From: Anastrepha obliqua
Taxonomy: Eukaryota; Arthropoda; Insecta; Diptera; Tephritidae
Assembly (NCBI RefSeq): GCF_027943255.1
Contig: NC_072893.1
Span: 39,578,001-39,642,000, forward strand
Length of the DNA: 64,000 bases
Reading direction: 5' to 3'
Both the position numbers and the translations under genes were made by a program. The notes under the pieces are model-generated. The model made no database searches. It was given only the letters and a program-made list of their open reading frames with translations, and had not been told where the DNA came from. Shown piece by piece: positions 54,160 to 64,000 of this stretch (its first letter is position 1; each line of letters begins with the position of its first letter).

Positions 54160-55170
54160 CAAAATCGAACGTTTCGTGGGAGTGTTGCTGTATTTGGATG
54201 TAGTCAGAATACCTGTATGGCAAATACATGGCTATCGAAATTACGCTGTCTCAGTTGCCGATTCAATGCCACGTAACAAATTCGAATACATTAAATGATA
54301 CTTTCATTTCAATAATAACGCTCATCAGCCGCAGAAGAAAGCACAAAATTATGGCAAATTATAAAACATCACCCTTTACTGACGCAAATGAAGGATATAT
54401 GTAACAGTTTCGAGAAAGAGAAGTATTTAAGCGTTGATGAGCAAATTATGCCTTTTAAGGGTATGCATGTTCCCACGGCGGCCGCCGTAGCCGAATGGCT
54501 TGGTACGTGACTACCATTCGGAATTCAGAGAGAGAACGTCGGTTCGAATCTTGGTGAAAAATCAAAAATTAAGAAAAAGTTTTTTCTAACAGCGGTCGCC
54601 TCTCGGCAGGCAGTGGCAAACCTCCGAGTGTATTTCTGCCATGAAAAAGCTTATAAAACTCATAAAAATATCTGCCGTTCGGAGTCGGCTTAAAACTGTA
54701 GGTCCCTCCATTTGTGGAACAACATCCAGACGCACACCACAAATAGAAGGACGAGCACGGCCAAATACCCAAAAAGGGTGTAAGCGTCAATTATATACAT
54801 TTACAAATATATGTTGTCATGAAACATATTTCATTACTATAGAAAATCGTTAATCTTGCAGGACAACGTAACTTAAAGCAATATCTTCCGAAAAAGCCAC
54901 ATAAGTCCGGCTTTAAAATGTTTTATATGGCTAGCGTATTTGGTTTGGTATATGACTTCTGGACCTGTGATTCGTTCGGATGAAGGATATGGACAAATCA
55001 TTTGACTTCCCATATACCAGAAAATAACCACTTTAAGATTTTTGTTTTTTTTGATAACTGTTTATAACAGTTACAAAATTTTTCTCTTACTTCTTAGAAT
55101 GTATTTTAAGGGGAATAGGATATACCTAGATGGTTTAAAGAAATGATTCTGAATTCTTTATTCACAGTTG
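54160..55170 (+). pseudogene. second piggyBac-like transposase relic, split by a SINE
   Basis: In order: FVGVLLYLDVVRIPVWQIHG, SMPRNKFEYIK (canonical MSRxRFExIxRxLHF), FHFNNN, EKYLSVDEQIMPFKGMHVPT (first catalytic Asp block), then the SINE at 54480-54812, then RNLKQYLPKKPHKSGFKMFY and VYDFWTCDSF. The motif NHFKIFVFFDN (second Asp block, canonical FDNFFTS) is near 55030. The third Asp and cysteine domain are not recognisable. Many stops. The sequence is distant from the copy at 33509. No TTAA ends were found. Confidence 0.7.
54480..54812 (+). repeat. tRNA-derived SINE, complete copy 2
   Basis: The same layout as copy 1 at 45011: GGCCGCCGTAGCCGAATGGC with A box, B box GGTTCGAATC, GCGGTCGCCTCTCGGCAGGC, then TCTGCCGTTCGGAGTCGGCT and AGGTCCCTCCATTTGTGG. 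It is slightly longer because of a small duplication near 54650 (AAGCTTATAAAACTCATAAA). It interrupts the piggyBac-like frame between its first Asp block and the following QYLP block. No target duplication was clear. Confidence 0.88.
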
Positions 55171-55589
55171 AGTCTTCTAACCGTATTCTAAATTTATTGC
55201 GCATACAACTTGCCGCCGAATACACAACTTCGCAGGTAGGTGCTGCCTACTTTACTAGTTTTTTTTATTCAGAAAAAAAATCATTATAATTCTGAAGATG
55301 TCGGGATTCACATCAAATCATCTCGAGGTTTTCGATACTTGTAAGCACTGAACTCGCAGCATTACAAAGACTTTCTGAACACTCTCAACCCTACTAATAT
55401 GACAAGCATAAAATGCTCTCCAAATAAAGACGGCGTATTCCAGCTTCGAATAACTTTCAGGTATATGGATCAACTAAGTCCAAACTAAAACATCGAGTAA
55501 AAGCAAGCTCAGAATATGACTTTGCAATGGTGTATTTTAAATGTTTTTGAAAAGATAATTTAGAGTCAATACCAAACCACTAAAGCGCT

Positions 55590-56260
55590 AATCGTACGAA
55601 CACATATATTACTATTAGACTCACACATAAAAACAATGGCTACTTGCAGCGCGGTGAGACTCAGAGACATAGGAAGTTGAACAACAACATAGTGCGATCA
55701 CAGCAAGATTCTCCTACAGAAACCCTTACTGCTCAAAACTAAATCAGACTTCACAATCTCCGACCTTAACTTCAAGAAAGATTTTACGGTACGTTTTCCA
55801 CCTAAAATGGAAGTCAGAGATGGTGATTGGTAGATGCGCCATTAAAATCTACACTGACGGTTCTAAGATGAACCGTAGTGCGCGAACTGGAACCGCTCAA
55901 CCAAATCAATTCGACTTCCTGACTATGCCAGCGGGTGCCAGACAGAAATATTAGCAATCAGAGAAGCATGTAAATCAATAAGAAATTACAAAGAAATTTG
56001 TTACTCTTTTCAGACAGTCAAGCAGTTTTAAAATTACAATTCCATTTCATCCAAACTATTTTTACAGGGTATACAGGAACTTCATATTACTCTAATATGC
56101 GTTCCCGGTCATAAGCAAATATAGGATAATGAGATAGCAACAAAGAAAAAATGATAAAACGTGGGGTTCTGAGTATATTCTTTGGGAAACACAAGAATTT
56201 GCTGTGTAAGAAATGCATGACACACCATCAACATTAGCAACACATTTTCAAGGAGAGAGA
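55590..56260 (+). pseudogene. RNase H LINE ORF2 relic
   Basis: LLDSHIKTMATCSAVRLRDI corresponds to the PLDLHIKxMAAxxALRL segment after the RT. It is followed by IKIYTDGSKMNRSARTG (first RNase H Asp), and decayed SDSQAV and VPGH-like pieces (TLFRQSSSF, YAFPVISKY). Stops and shifts are frequent. It is of the same broad I/LOA-like group as 27977-29950. Confidence 0.6.
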
Positions 56261-56289
56261 TAGGATTTAATGCATTTTAAAAGAGTGCA

Positions 56290-56530
56290 GTGAAATCCTA
56301 TAGCCTTCGATATGGAAATAAAAACCTGTGATTAACCTTATCAAATGCTTTTGAAAAGTCTGTGCTTCTTTTCTTTGAATAGCTGGCACACAATCTTCAG
56401 AAAATACTGGAAGATTTCATTCTACCTTGCTTTGGCTCTACCTTTCATGAAATCGTGTCGGTTTACAGAGATTAAACGATTAACTGCAAAATAAAGTTTC
56501 ACAATAAGTTCAAATAATCTTGAAACCGTA
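56290..56530 (-). pseudogene. LINE reverse transcriptase scrap
   Basis: On the minus strand: ISVNRHDFMKGRAKAR (canonical SQHGFMKGRSTTTNL) then, in another frame, RSTDFSKAFDKVNH (first catalytic Asp block). Two short blocks only, ending next to the MITE at 56546. Confidence 0.55.
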
Positions 56531-56545
56531 GATAATTTTGATAGT

Positions 56546-56953
56546 CCGGGAGCCAGGGGTCATTTTGACCACATCATTTCATACCGACTAATTTTAATAC
56601 TGAAGACAGAATCCATCCAATGGATGACGAAGCCAACCGTCAGCTGGCCTAGTAGCGGTGTGTACGTGTTTGAGATGCTGCGAAACGTGTCCAAAAAAAA
56701 TTTTTAACAACTCATTTTATACCGGCTGAAATTTTTTTCATGTATTGTTGACATTTAGTAGAATAAAAAAAAATAGTCAGCTGCGCGGTAGAGGGGGGAA
56801 ACCCCATCAGCTGAATAGGTGAACTTTAGGCCAATTGAAATTTTTTTACATAATTTGGGACATATATGAAAATATAATAATGATGGTCAGCTGACGTATT
56901 TCCCCCCCTCTTCGGTATAAAAACGCAGTCCAAAATCGACCCCTGGCTCACGA
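56546..56953 (+). mobile_element. short MITE (GAGCCAGGGGTC family), complete copy
   Basis: The inverted ends GAGCCAGGGGTC-ATTTTG and GAGCCAGGGGTCGATTTTG share 12 exact bases, then continue with one single-base gap. About 408 bp, non-coding. Includes the phrases CATGTATTGTTGACATTTAG, CAGCTGCGCGGTAGAGGGGG and GGTCAGCTGACG. A right-truncated copy lies at 43394-43750 inside a Tc1/mariner element. Superfamily unknown; the target duplication is not obvious. Confidence 0.8.
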
Positions 56954-58069
56954 GAATTTAGTTTTGACAATATATTTGTCTGTTATTTAACTTTAATAAT
57001 TTTCTATGAAAACATAGTTCACTTCACTACAAAGACCATATTAATCCAAATTTCTTACTTTGTGCAAATTTACCAAAAACTTAACTTTCCAAAAATGTCA
57101 CACTTTGTAATTGGAATTGAAGCGGCTCAAAATTTCGCGTTGACTTAAGAATTTGTTTTCCGCCGTTATTAGCTATTTTCTTCCCCATACGAATAAAAAA
57201 ATTCAAGCATTCGTTCTATTAAAAACTTATAAAATTAAAAAAGTATCGCACTATTCATAAAAGTAATAATTTTTGAATTCTCACTTAGTAATTCACAACT
57301 ACCCAGAATTGAGGTCATAAGTGCATAAATGATTAAAAATAAATAATAATTTGAAACTCATAACGATACTTCGTGTAAGGCATTGAAAATGCAAAGTCCT
57401 TTACCACTTTTAAAGCAACTTGGAAATTAAAATAAAATTCAGAGTGTAAATAAAACAAAGGAGTTCTTATTGTTACGAAAATTCTCTGATTACCTGAATT
57501 TGTAATTAAAGAAAGAATTTCGTATTTCCCATTTTCATATGAAATATGTTTTCTTTTGTGAGACGATTTGTTAAATAACTTTGTTGTTAAATAAATAAAC
57601 GCAGACATTTATTAATAATAAGCTATGCGTGTCATATATGCGCACAGAACGCCTTAAATATTTCCAAAGAGTGGGGCATTCCAAGTCAGATTGTCCAAGG
57701 CCTAATTTCCACGCCTGTAATTTCGACAAAATTTGTTAAGCTAAACTAGATGATTATTTAATACAGAAAATACATATAACTTTTTAATCAACTAAGTTTA
57801 GAGTGCTCGAAGAAACCTTCTTTTTTATTTCAATTAATCTCAAGAATGCCCATAAAAATAGGCAACTAAATAAAGAAATTTGATCGAAAACTATATTTCG
57901 CTTAGTGATCAGCGTAGGCGAGTGGGAGACTAAAACGGAGAGAGTGAATACTAGAGCAGATGTGGGTGTTTATTACGGGTGTATATACGGAGGTTGCTCA
58001 TTATATTTCTAGCCTAGTAATGGAAAAATTAATACTTGTGAGTGAAAATTGTTTCCTTTTTCAAAATCA
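56954..58069. other. unassigned AT-rich DNA
   Basis: 57000-57130 weakly resembles 13480-13600 (AAAGACCATATTA, ACTTTGT). This may be a decayed dispersed repeat, but I cannot delimit it. No gene is seen. A minus-strand frame at 57333-57608 has no recognised domain. Confidence 0.35.
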
Positions 58070-58360
58070 AAGTTTTTCAAATCACTTTGTCCAGCGCGCT
58101 TTTAAAAGTGTGTGACACAACGTGAACACATTCTTTTTACCACAAAGTGATCATGGAAAATTTTATTGATGGTCGACATACTAATGCCCCACTCCCCACA
58201 GCATGACTCAATCGCATGGCATGTGGCATGACGATCTTGCTGAGCATCGATATTTTCCGACATAGGAATTGATTTGTGACGATTTTTACGCAGTCGATTG
58301 ATGAGCGGACAGCCGTCAGTAGAAAATTCATTTTATCACTTTTTTACGGTACTAAAGGAC
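58070..58360 (-). pseudogene. mariner transposase fragment, second helix-turn-helix
   Basis: On the minus strand: GRLINRLRKNRHKSIPMSEN and, further on, ISMSTINKIFHDHFVVKRMC then SRCVTH. This matches the pattern in mariner transposases just before the catalytic core (a helix-turn-helix, then IxxxLxMxKxCSRWVPH). The terminal ends and the core are missing. Confidence 0.45.
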
Positions 58361-59364
58361 GGCTTGCGTTCGTCGTATAACGATTTCTAGTTCATTGCTG
58401 TGTTTCACGTGGAAAATTGTGAAAAATAATTGCACGAAAATGTTCACGGCTTAATTCCATTTTTCGTAGAGATGAATTTTTAAGTGACCAATATGACTCA
58501 CACATCAAAAAGTTCGAAGGTCGTTTAAGGTAAAATATGTCAATCCTTCCGACGGAAAGTGGTCAAGGCCAGAAATATAAAGAGCAACCCTCGTAGAATA
58601 AACTATTTCATAAGCCGATCGAGAGGTGTTAATCAATACACTGTTGAAGAGTTCGCACTTAAAGGCTAGGAAAATTATAAACTTAACATTTGTTTTTTTT
58701 ATTCTGTAAAAAATTTGCAAAAAATATGTCAACTTAATATATCTTAAGTTTGAATTTTAAAGAATTAAAAAAAACTGTAATGATTTTGTGAGAATCTGTA
58801 CTAAATCTCATAAGGCGCATTTGCGTATTAAGGATGTTGACTATCTCTCGAGTTCTCCCCTGAGCTCTGTGTCTTTGTCACAATAATTCTTAACAAGAAA
58901 GTGTGGAGAGAGAACTATCATACTCCTCCACCCAGTCCTCTAGCTATCTGACAGATAGCTTATAACTTGATAGCAGAGTATAAAGGTGCAGTATTTCGGA
59001 CAGTATACATTTAAGTCCACATATTGGTTGCCATATTACGGCAAATCTTTGAGGCTGTAGTTGCTGCATTTACGAGGCTGAAGGAGAATACGAAAAAAAA
59101 AACTTCTAGGACGAGACCATTTGTTTATAGCAATAGTCAGACCATTACATCTCCGGGCATCTTCATGTTTAGTTTAACTAAAAATTTGATAGAGTTCTCT
59201 TCCAGAAATGGCTCAGCAGAACTGTCTTCACCATAATTAGGTCCCAAAGGCCACAGAAAGAAATTGTATGAGTCTTGATGATTCACCAAGGGTCCAATAA
59301 GTACTTTCGCCCCATTTTATTGGCACATCTTCGCTATCAACAAGTTACACGAGTATTCCTTGAC
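58361..59364. other. unassigned DNA
   Basis: No gene recognised. A 70-codon plus frame at 59024-59236 has no domain. The last 60 bp may be the 3' tail of the minus-strand LINE that follows. Confidence 0.35.
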
Positions 59365-60005
59365 GACTATATCCAGTTTGTGCGATTGAGAAATCTTATA
59401 AGGATGTTGACATCTATGCTGGCTACCTCTCGAAGGTTTTAAATAAGCGATTTGTCAAGGATCAACATCCTCGCCCTCCATAGGGCAGAACATTTACAGA
59501 GGAAGTGGAAGATAGTTTCCTTTTTCTCCGGTTGATTCCACCTATGGCTATTATTATCAGAGATAACCATTTTGGCTGCTCGCTCTCCTATGGGATATCA
59601 GTTTGTTTCATGTTTGTCAATGCTGTCGATTGTTTGAGGTTATAAGTAGGTGATACAGTTCTGCTAACTTTACACGTGAAGCGCTTCAGTAGGACTGGTG
59701 CTAAGCGCCCATGTGGTTAAGATATATGTTCAACTTTGTATCTTGTTAAGCTTGGTTTGCATGTATTTCTTTGCCATAGTGCCGTATATGTTACTATCGC
59801 TCTTACAATGGTTGTGTAGATCCAATTGGATAACTTGGGTTGAAGACCCCATTTTTTACCTAACATTCTCTTACAGGTGTTAAGTGCTATATTAGCTGTA
59901 TTCTACATACATTGAGTCTACAGCTGAGTTTGGGGTCAAGGATAACACCTCAGTATTTTGCGTGTTAGGCCAGCGTAAAACTAACTCGTTTAATTTTAGG
60001 AGATT
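59365..60005 (-). pseudogene. I/LOA-like LINE ORF2 relic, internally deleted
   Basis: On the minus strand, from 60005 down: LDPKLSCRLNV-like codons, NTCKRMLGKKWGLQPKLSNW, a decayed VVWW region, then a jump to EKKETIFHFLCKCSALWRAR and VNILIRFLNRTNWI. The last two blocks correspond closely to EKKEAIFHFLCECPALCGDR and VNNLIRFLNCTDWI of the plus-strand LINE at 27977-29950, so the two belong to one family. The RNase H domain between them has been deleted. Confidence 0.75.
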
Positions 60006-60019
60006 AAAGACTGATATGT

Positions 60020-61580
60020 CACAGAGAATGTGAAGATCCCGATACCCCTATCGTCGATGATGGAATTGTCGTTCCGCTACCCGACCATGACGAGGTGAGA
60101 ATAGCGATAATTCGGCTAAAGAACAACAAAGCCGCGGACGCCGACGGACTGCCGGCTCAGCTATTCAAACATGGCAAAATATGGTCAGATAAAAGCATGC
60201 CTACCGATTGGAATTTAAGTGTGCTCTGCCCAATCCATAAGAAGGACGATCCTGCAATTTGTGACAATTACCGCGGAATTAGTCTTCTAAATATCGCCTA
60301 TAAGGTTCTAGCGTATTGTGTGAAAGGCTGAAGCCCACCGTCAACCGACTGATTGGATCTTATCAGTGTGGCCTTAGACCTGGAAAGTCTACCATCGATC
60401 AAATATTCACAATACGCCAAATCTTGGAAAAGACCCATGAAAAGAAAATCGACACACACCATCTTTTCGTCAACTTCAAAGCTGCATTCAACAGTACGAA
60501 AAGGAGTTTTCTGTATGCTGCGACGACTGAATTTGGTATCCCCGCAAAACTAATACGGCTATGATAGATGACGTTACTCAACACCAGCAGTGCCGTCAGA
60601 ATTGGGAAGGACCTCTCCGAGCCGTTTGATACCAATCGAGGATTCAGACAGGATGACTCTCTGTCGTGTGACTTCTTCAACCTGATGTTGGAGAGCATCG
60701 TACGAGCCGCAGAACTTAATCGCTCAGGCACAATATTTTATAAGAGTGTACAATTGCTGGCGTATGCCGATGATATTGACGTCATCGGCCTTAACAACCG
60801 CGCTGTTAGTTCTGCTTTCTCCAAACTGGATAAAGAGGCAAAGCGAAAGGGTTTGGTGGTGAACGAGGACAAAACGAAGTACCTCCTGTCTTCAAACAAA
60901 CAGTCGGCGCACTCGCGTATCGGCACCCACGTCACTGTTGACAGTTATAATTTTGAAGTTGTAAAAGACTTCGTATAGTACTTAGGAACCAGCATTAACA
61001 CCGATAACAATGTCAGCCGTGAAATCCAACGTAGAATTCCTCTTGCCAACAAGTGCTATTTCGGACTAAGTAGGCAACTAAGAAGTAAAGTCCTGTCTCG
61101 ACGAACAAAACTAGCACTCTACAAGGCTCTCATCATGCCCGTCCTAACGTATGGCGTAGAAGCTGAACACCCGATGAAGCGACGCTTGGAGTGTTTGAGA
61201 GAAAGATTCTGCATAAGATTTTTGGACCTTTGCACGTCGGCAACGGCGAATATCGCAGGCGCTGGAACGATGAGCTGTATGAGCTTTACGACGACATAGA
61301 CATAGCGCAGCGAATAAAGATCCAGCGGCTACGTTAGCTGGGTCATGTCGTCCGAATGGATACAAACGCACTGGCTTTGAAAGTATGTGATGAGGTACCA
61401 GCTGGTGGTACTAGAGGAAGAGGAAGACCTCCTGTGCATTGGGAAGATCAGGGGGAGAAGGACTTAGTTTCCCTTGGTGTGTTCAATTGGCGCCGGTTAG
61501 CACGAGAAAGAAACGACTGGCGCGCTTTGTTAAACTCGGCCTAAATCGCGTAAGCGGTTATTGCGCTAATTAAGAAGAAG
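60020..61580 (+). pseudogene. RTE-clade LINE, ORF2 reverse transcriptase to 3' end
   Basis: Order: IRLKNNKAADADGLPAQLFK, LCPIHKKDDPAICDNYRGIS (canonical CPIxKKGDxxxCxNYRGIxLL), GLRPGKSTIDQIFTIRQILE, HHLFVNFKAAFNS (first catalytic Asp replaced by Asn), RGFRQDDSLSCDFFNLMLES, LLAYADDIDVIG (YADD intact), FEVVKDFV, a stop, YLGTSINTDN, KLALYKALIMPVLTYGVEAE, and the end RGRPPVHWEDQGEKDLVSLG then WRRLARERNDWRALLNSA. At least four breaks. Tail CGGTTATTGCGCTAATTAAG then AAGAAGGG. A shorter copy lies at 50265. Confidence 0.88.
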
Positions 61581-61584
61581 GGAA

Positions 61585-61808
61585 AGTCTGATATCTTAGT
61601 TTTTTTAGTGAATAACATCAATTCTGTTTTGTGATTCCACTTAAACCACAGTCTGTGGCCCAATTGCTGAGTAATCCCAAAGCTCTTTCCCTGATCTCGT
61701 GATTATTGTTGGAAACATTCCGGAAATCATAAGCACTATGTCATAAGTCAATTGCCTTGTTCGATGGTACTGTGTTTTTTCCTGAAACCAAATTGGTGAT
61801 TTGGGATT
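61585..61808 (-). pseudogene. LINE reverse transcriptase scrap, adjoining a mariner
   Basis: On the minus strand IIPNHQFGFRKKHSTIEQGN (the canonical QFGFRxxHST block) directly precedes DIVLMISGMFPTIIT and then ALGLLSNWATDCGLS, blocks that normally lie near and after YADD. About 100 codons between them are deleted. Its 5' side is interrupted by the TA target of the mariner at 61812. Confidence 0.6.
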
Positions 61809-61811
61809 ATA

Positions 61812-62510
<699 letters not shown>

Positions 62511-62529
62511 TTCATTACTTTATAGACAA

Positions 62530-63067
62530 CTAGCTTTAACCCGCGACCCGCTTGGGTAGGAGTAGTTTTGAGGGATTTAGGATATATGTATGTAAAAGAA
62601 TTACAAACAATAATTTCATAGAAAATATTTTTTTATTAATAACCATAATATTGCAATACCCGGTATTCGTTGCTATGCTTCGGTGAATAAAATCAAAAGA
62701 AACAATCAGAAAAATATCAAGAAAAAATAGTTTTATTAATTTTCTATCTCAAACCGTTTTTGAACTTTGCATTTGGGTCATAGGTGAACAGCTTATGCGG
62801 ATTATGAAGTCTAGAGTGCGCTATAAATAGTGGGAAATAGGAAAAACTAAGATTTTTTATATTAAATTTAAGCAAATATTCGATTATTAGTGACGAATGA
62901 GAGTGGTGGCGCGGCCTGGGTCTGTGGGAAGGGAGTTCCATTATAAAAACATGCCTATAACCTTCATTGGGTGAAAATATGAATGTATAAAAGTTTAACG
63001 TCATTTGGTCTTGTCGTTTCGTAGTGATGCGCGGACAACGTACAGACATTCACCTTTATAGTATAGA
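62530..63067 (-). mobile_element. short non-autonomous Helitron-like element
   Basis: On the minus strand it begins TCTATACTATAAAGGTGAAT at 63067 (preceded by A) and ends CTAG at 62533-62530 (followed by T), with an ACCC/GGGT stem (62546-62557) 12 bp before the end. It therefore fits Helitron rules: 5' TC, 3' hairpin and CTAG, A and T flanks, no target duplication. At 538 bp it has no reading frame. The 5' head resembles that of the element at 2292 (TCTATATATATAAATGTG). Confidence 0.75.
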
Positions 63068-63129
63068 TAGGTGAGAGGCTGATGGGCCGATGTAATAGGC
63101 TGATTATAAAAAAAGGTGAAAAATGCTGT

Positions 63130-63270
63130 AACCAAATAAGTCTTAAGGCAGCATCCCATATATCAGAAAAGTCCAGCCAAGGTGAGTAATTGAAAATGCA
63201 CAAATTCTCTTCATCAGTCACCTGGGCGTCACCTGGCAGCCACTTTTTAACTGGAATAACCCGCATAAAA
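63130..63270 (-). other. short unassigned open segment
   Basis: The minus strand gives MRVIPVKKWLPGDAQVTDEE then NLCIFNYSPWLDFSDIWDAA and LRLIW. It is more protein-like than random AT-rich DNA and starts near a TTATTCCAG acceptor-like string (about 63248). It is cut off at 63067 by the Helitron-like element. I do not recognise the protein. It could be an exon fragment or a relic of a further transposon. Confidence 0.25.
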
Positions 63271-64000
63271 GATTTATTTGTTCACATACTAATAAAAATT
63301 CTACTTTGAATTTCTACGGAAATTTAATTAAAATTCAACTAAGGCTGTAAGATTTCAATTAGCCATTTGCAAATATAAGCCCATAAAACAATGCGCACAA
63401 TTGCCAACTCGCACATATTTACATATCTCCGTTTTGCTTTCGCTTTGTTGGTATATTTTCAAAGTTTACTAACGCCATTTATCATTCTCGAAATTTCCCA
63501 AATCTTACATCACTTGTTGTGCAACTATAAATATCTGTACATACTTGGCCATCTATGTTGGCAACTTTTAAGTTGGTCAACAAGCGAGCGATCGCAACAA
63601 CAATAACAGCCAGAGCACACTTTTGCAGCAATAACAATGAATTTTCTTTAAGCTGCAACAACAACGAAAACACAAATATATTTTATGTAACACTAATACT
63701 TGTGAAGTTGTGAACACTTTGCATGCTTGTCATAATCTGCAATTTTGGGCGCGCCTGTACGTATGCAACAAACGGTGGTAGCTCACCACACTTCTCCGAA
63801 CGTCCTACTCGTGCATACAAAAACATATATGTATGTATGTATGTGAGTCTCCGAAATTGATGAGTGGTATGGAAACTGCTTAAGTGACTATTCGGCACGT
63901 GTAACAGAAAAGGATTTAAGTATGGCAAAGGAAATGGGTTGGTGTTTTTGTTTTTAAATAAATGTAACTGAAATCCTGTCTACGAACCATGACAACAATT
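63271..64000. other. non-coding DNA with CAA and TATG repeats
   Basis: CAACAA/CAATAA-type repeats at about 63594-63670 and a TATG run at 63828-63843. No gene recognised. Confidence 0.4.

Noticed and set aside
57333..57608. 91-codon minus-strand gene
   Set aside because: AT-rich chance frame, no domain, no context.

Overview
The window looks like non-genic DNA from a cyclorrhaphan fly. A tephritid is my best guess, because of the mix of rosa-like mariner, tRNA-derived SINEs and jockey, RTE and I/LOA-type LINEs, the TATG/TG/CAG simple repeats, and a ribosomal protein L36 retrocopy that follows the Drosophila protein closely. I find no complete intact host gene, no rRNA, no genuine tRNA gene and no CRISPR array. 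Host DNA is limited to one candidate exon (20718-21232, minus), one possible recursive splice site (about 10255, plus), and long AT-rich single-copy-like stretches with microsatellites. It is most simply read as one or more very large introns or an intergenic desert packed with dead transposons.

Layout: 1-1000, a mariner end inserted in a LINE. 1000-3350, an AT-rich tandem repeat, a mariner relic and a Helitron-like element carrying a 120/129-bp minisatellite. 4473-5125, 9138-9883, 14659-15414 and 18330-19067, four complete 650-760 bp elements with TTAA at both ends, plus a truncated reverse copy at 51002-51387. 5990-8715, a Tc1/mariner relic, a jockey LINE and SINE pieces. 11340-11750, a small satellite. 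16098-17000, an RpL36 pseudogene beside a poly(A)-tailed insert. 22312-24798, a Tigger/pogo-type element with two further transposons nested inside. 25007-31760, RNase H LINEs, a foldback repeat and a tRNA-Gly-like SINE. 33509-35987, a nearly full-length piggyBac-like element.

The second half continues in the same way. 36109-38672, a pogo-like short element split by a mariner, then two mariners joined head to head. 40030-47708, an RNase H LINE, Tc1, a second Tc1/mariner copy with a MITE inside, SINEs and a 1.29-kb mariner. 49200-51900, LINE tails. 52934-56953, an internally deleted mariner, a second piggyBac relic split by a SINE, LINE pieces and a MITE. 58070-63067, mariner, LINE and RTE relics, a second deleted mariner copy and a short reverse Helitron-like element. 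The final kilobase is simple-repeat-rich.

No group of genes works together as a pathway. The biology visible here is transposon layering: autonomous elements decaying by frameshift and internal deletion, and short non-autonomous derivatives (TTAA elements, Helitron derivatives, SINEs, deleted mariners) that keep their ends and lose their coding capacity. Family names rest on motif recognition by eye; boundaries marked by terminal repeats are firm, others are approximate.
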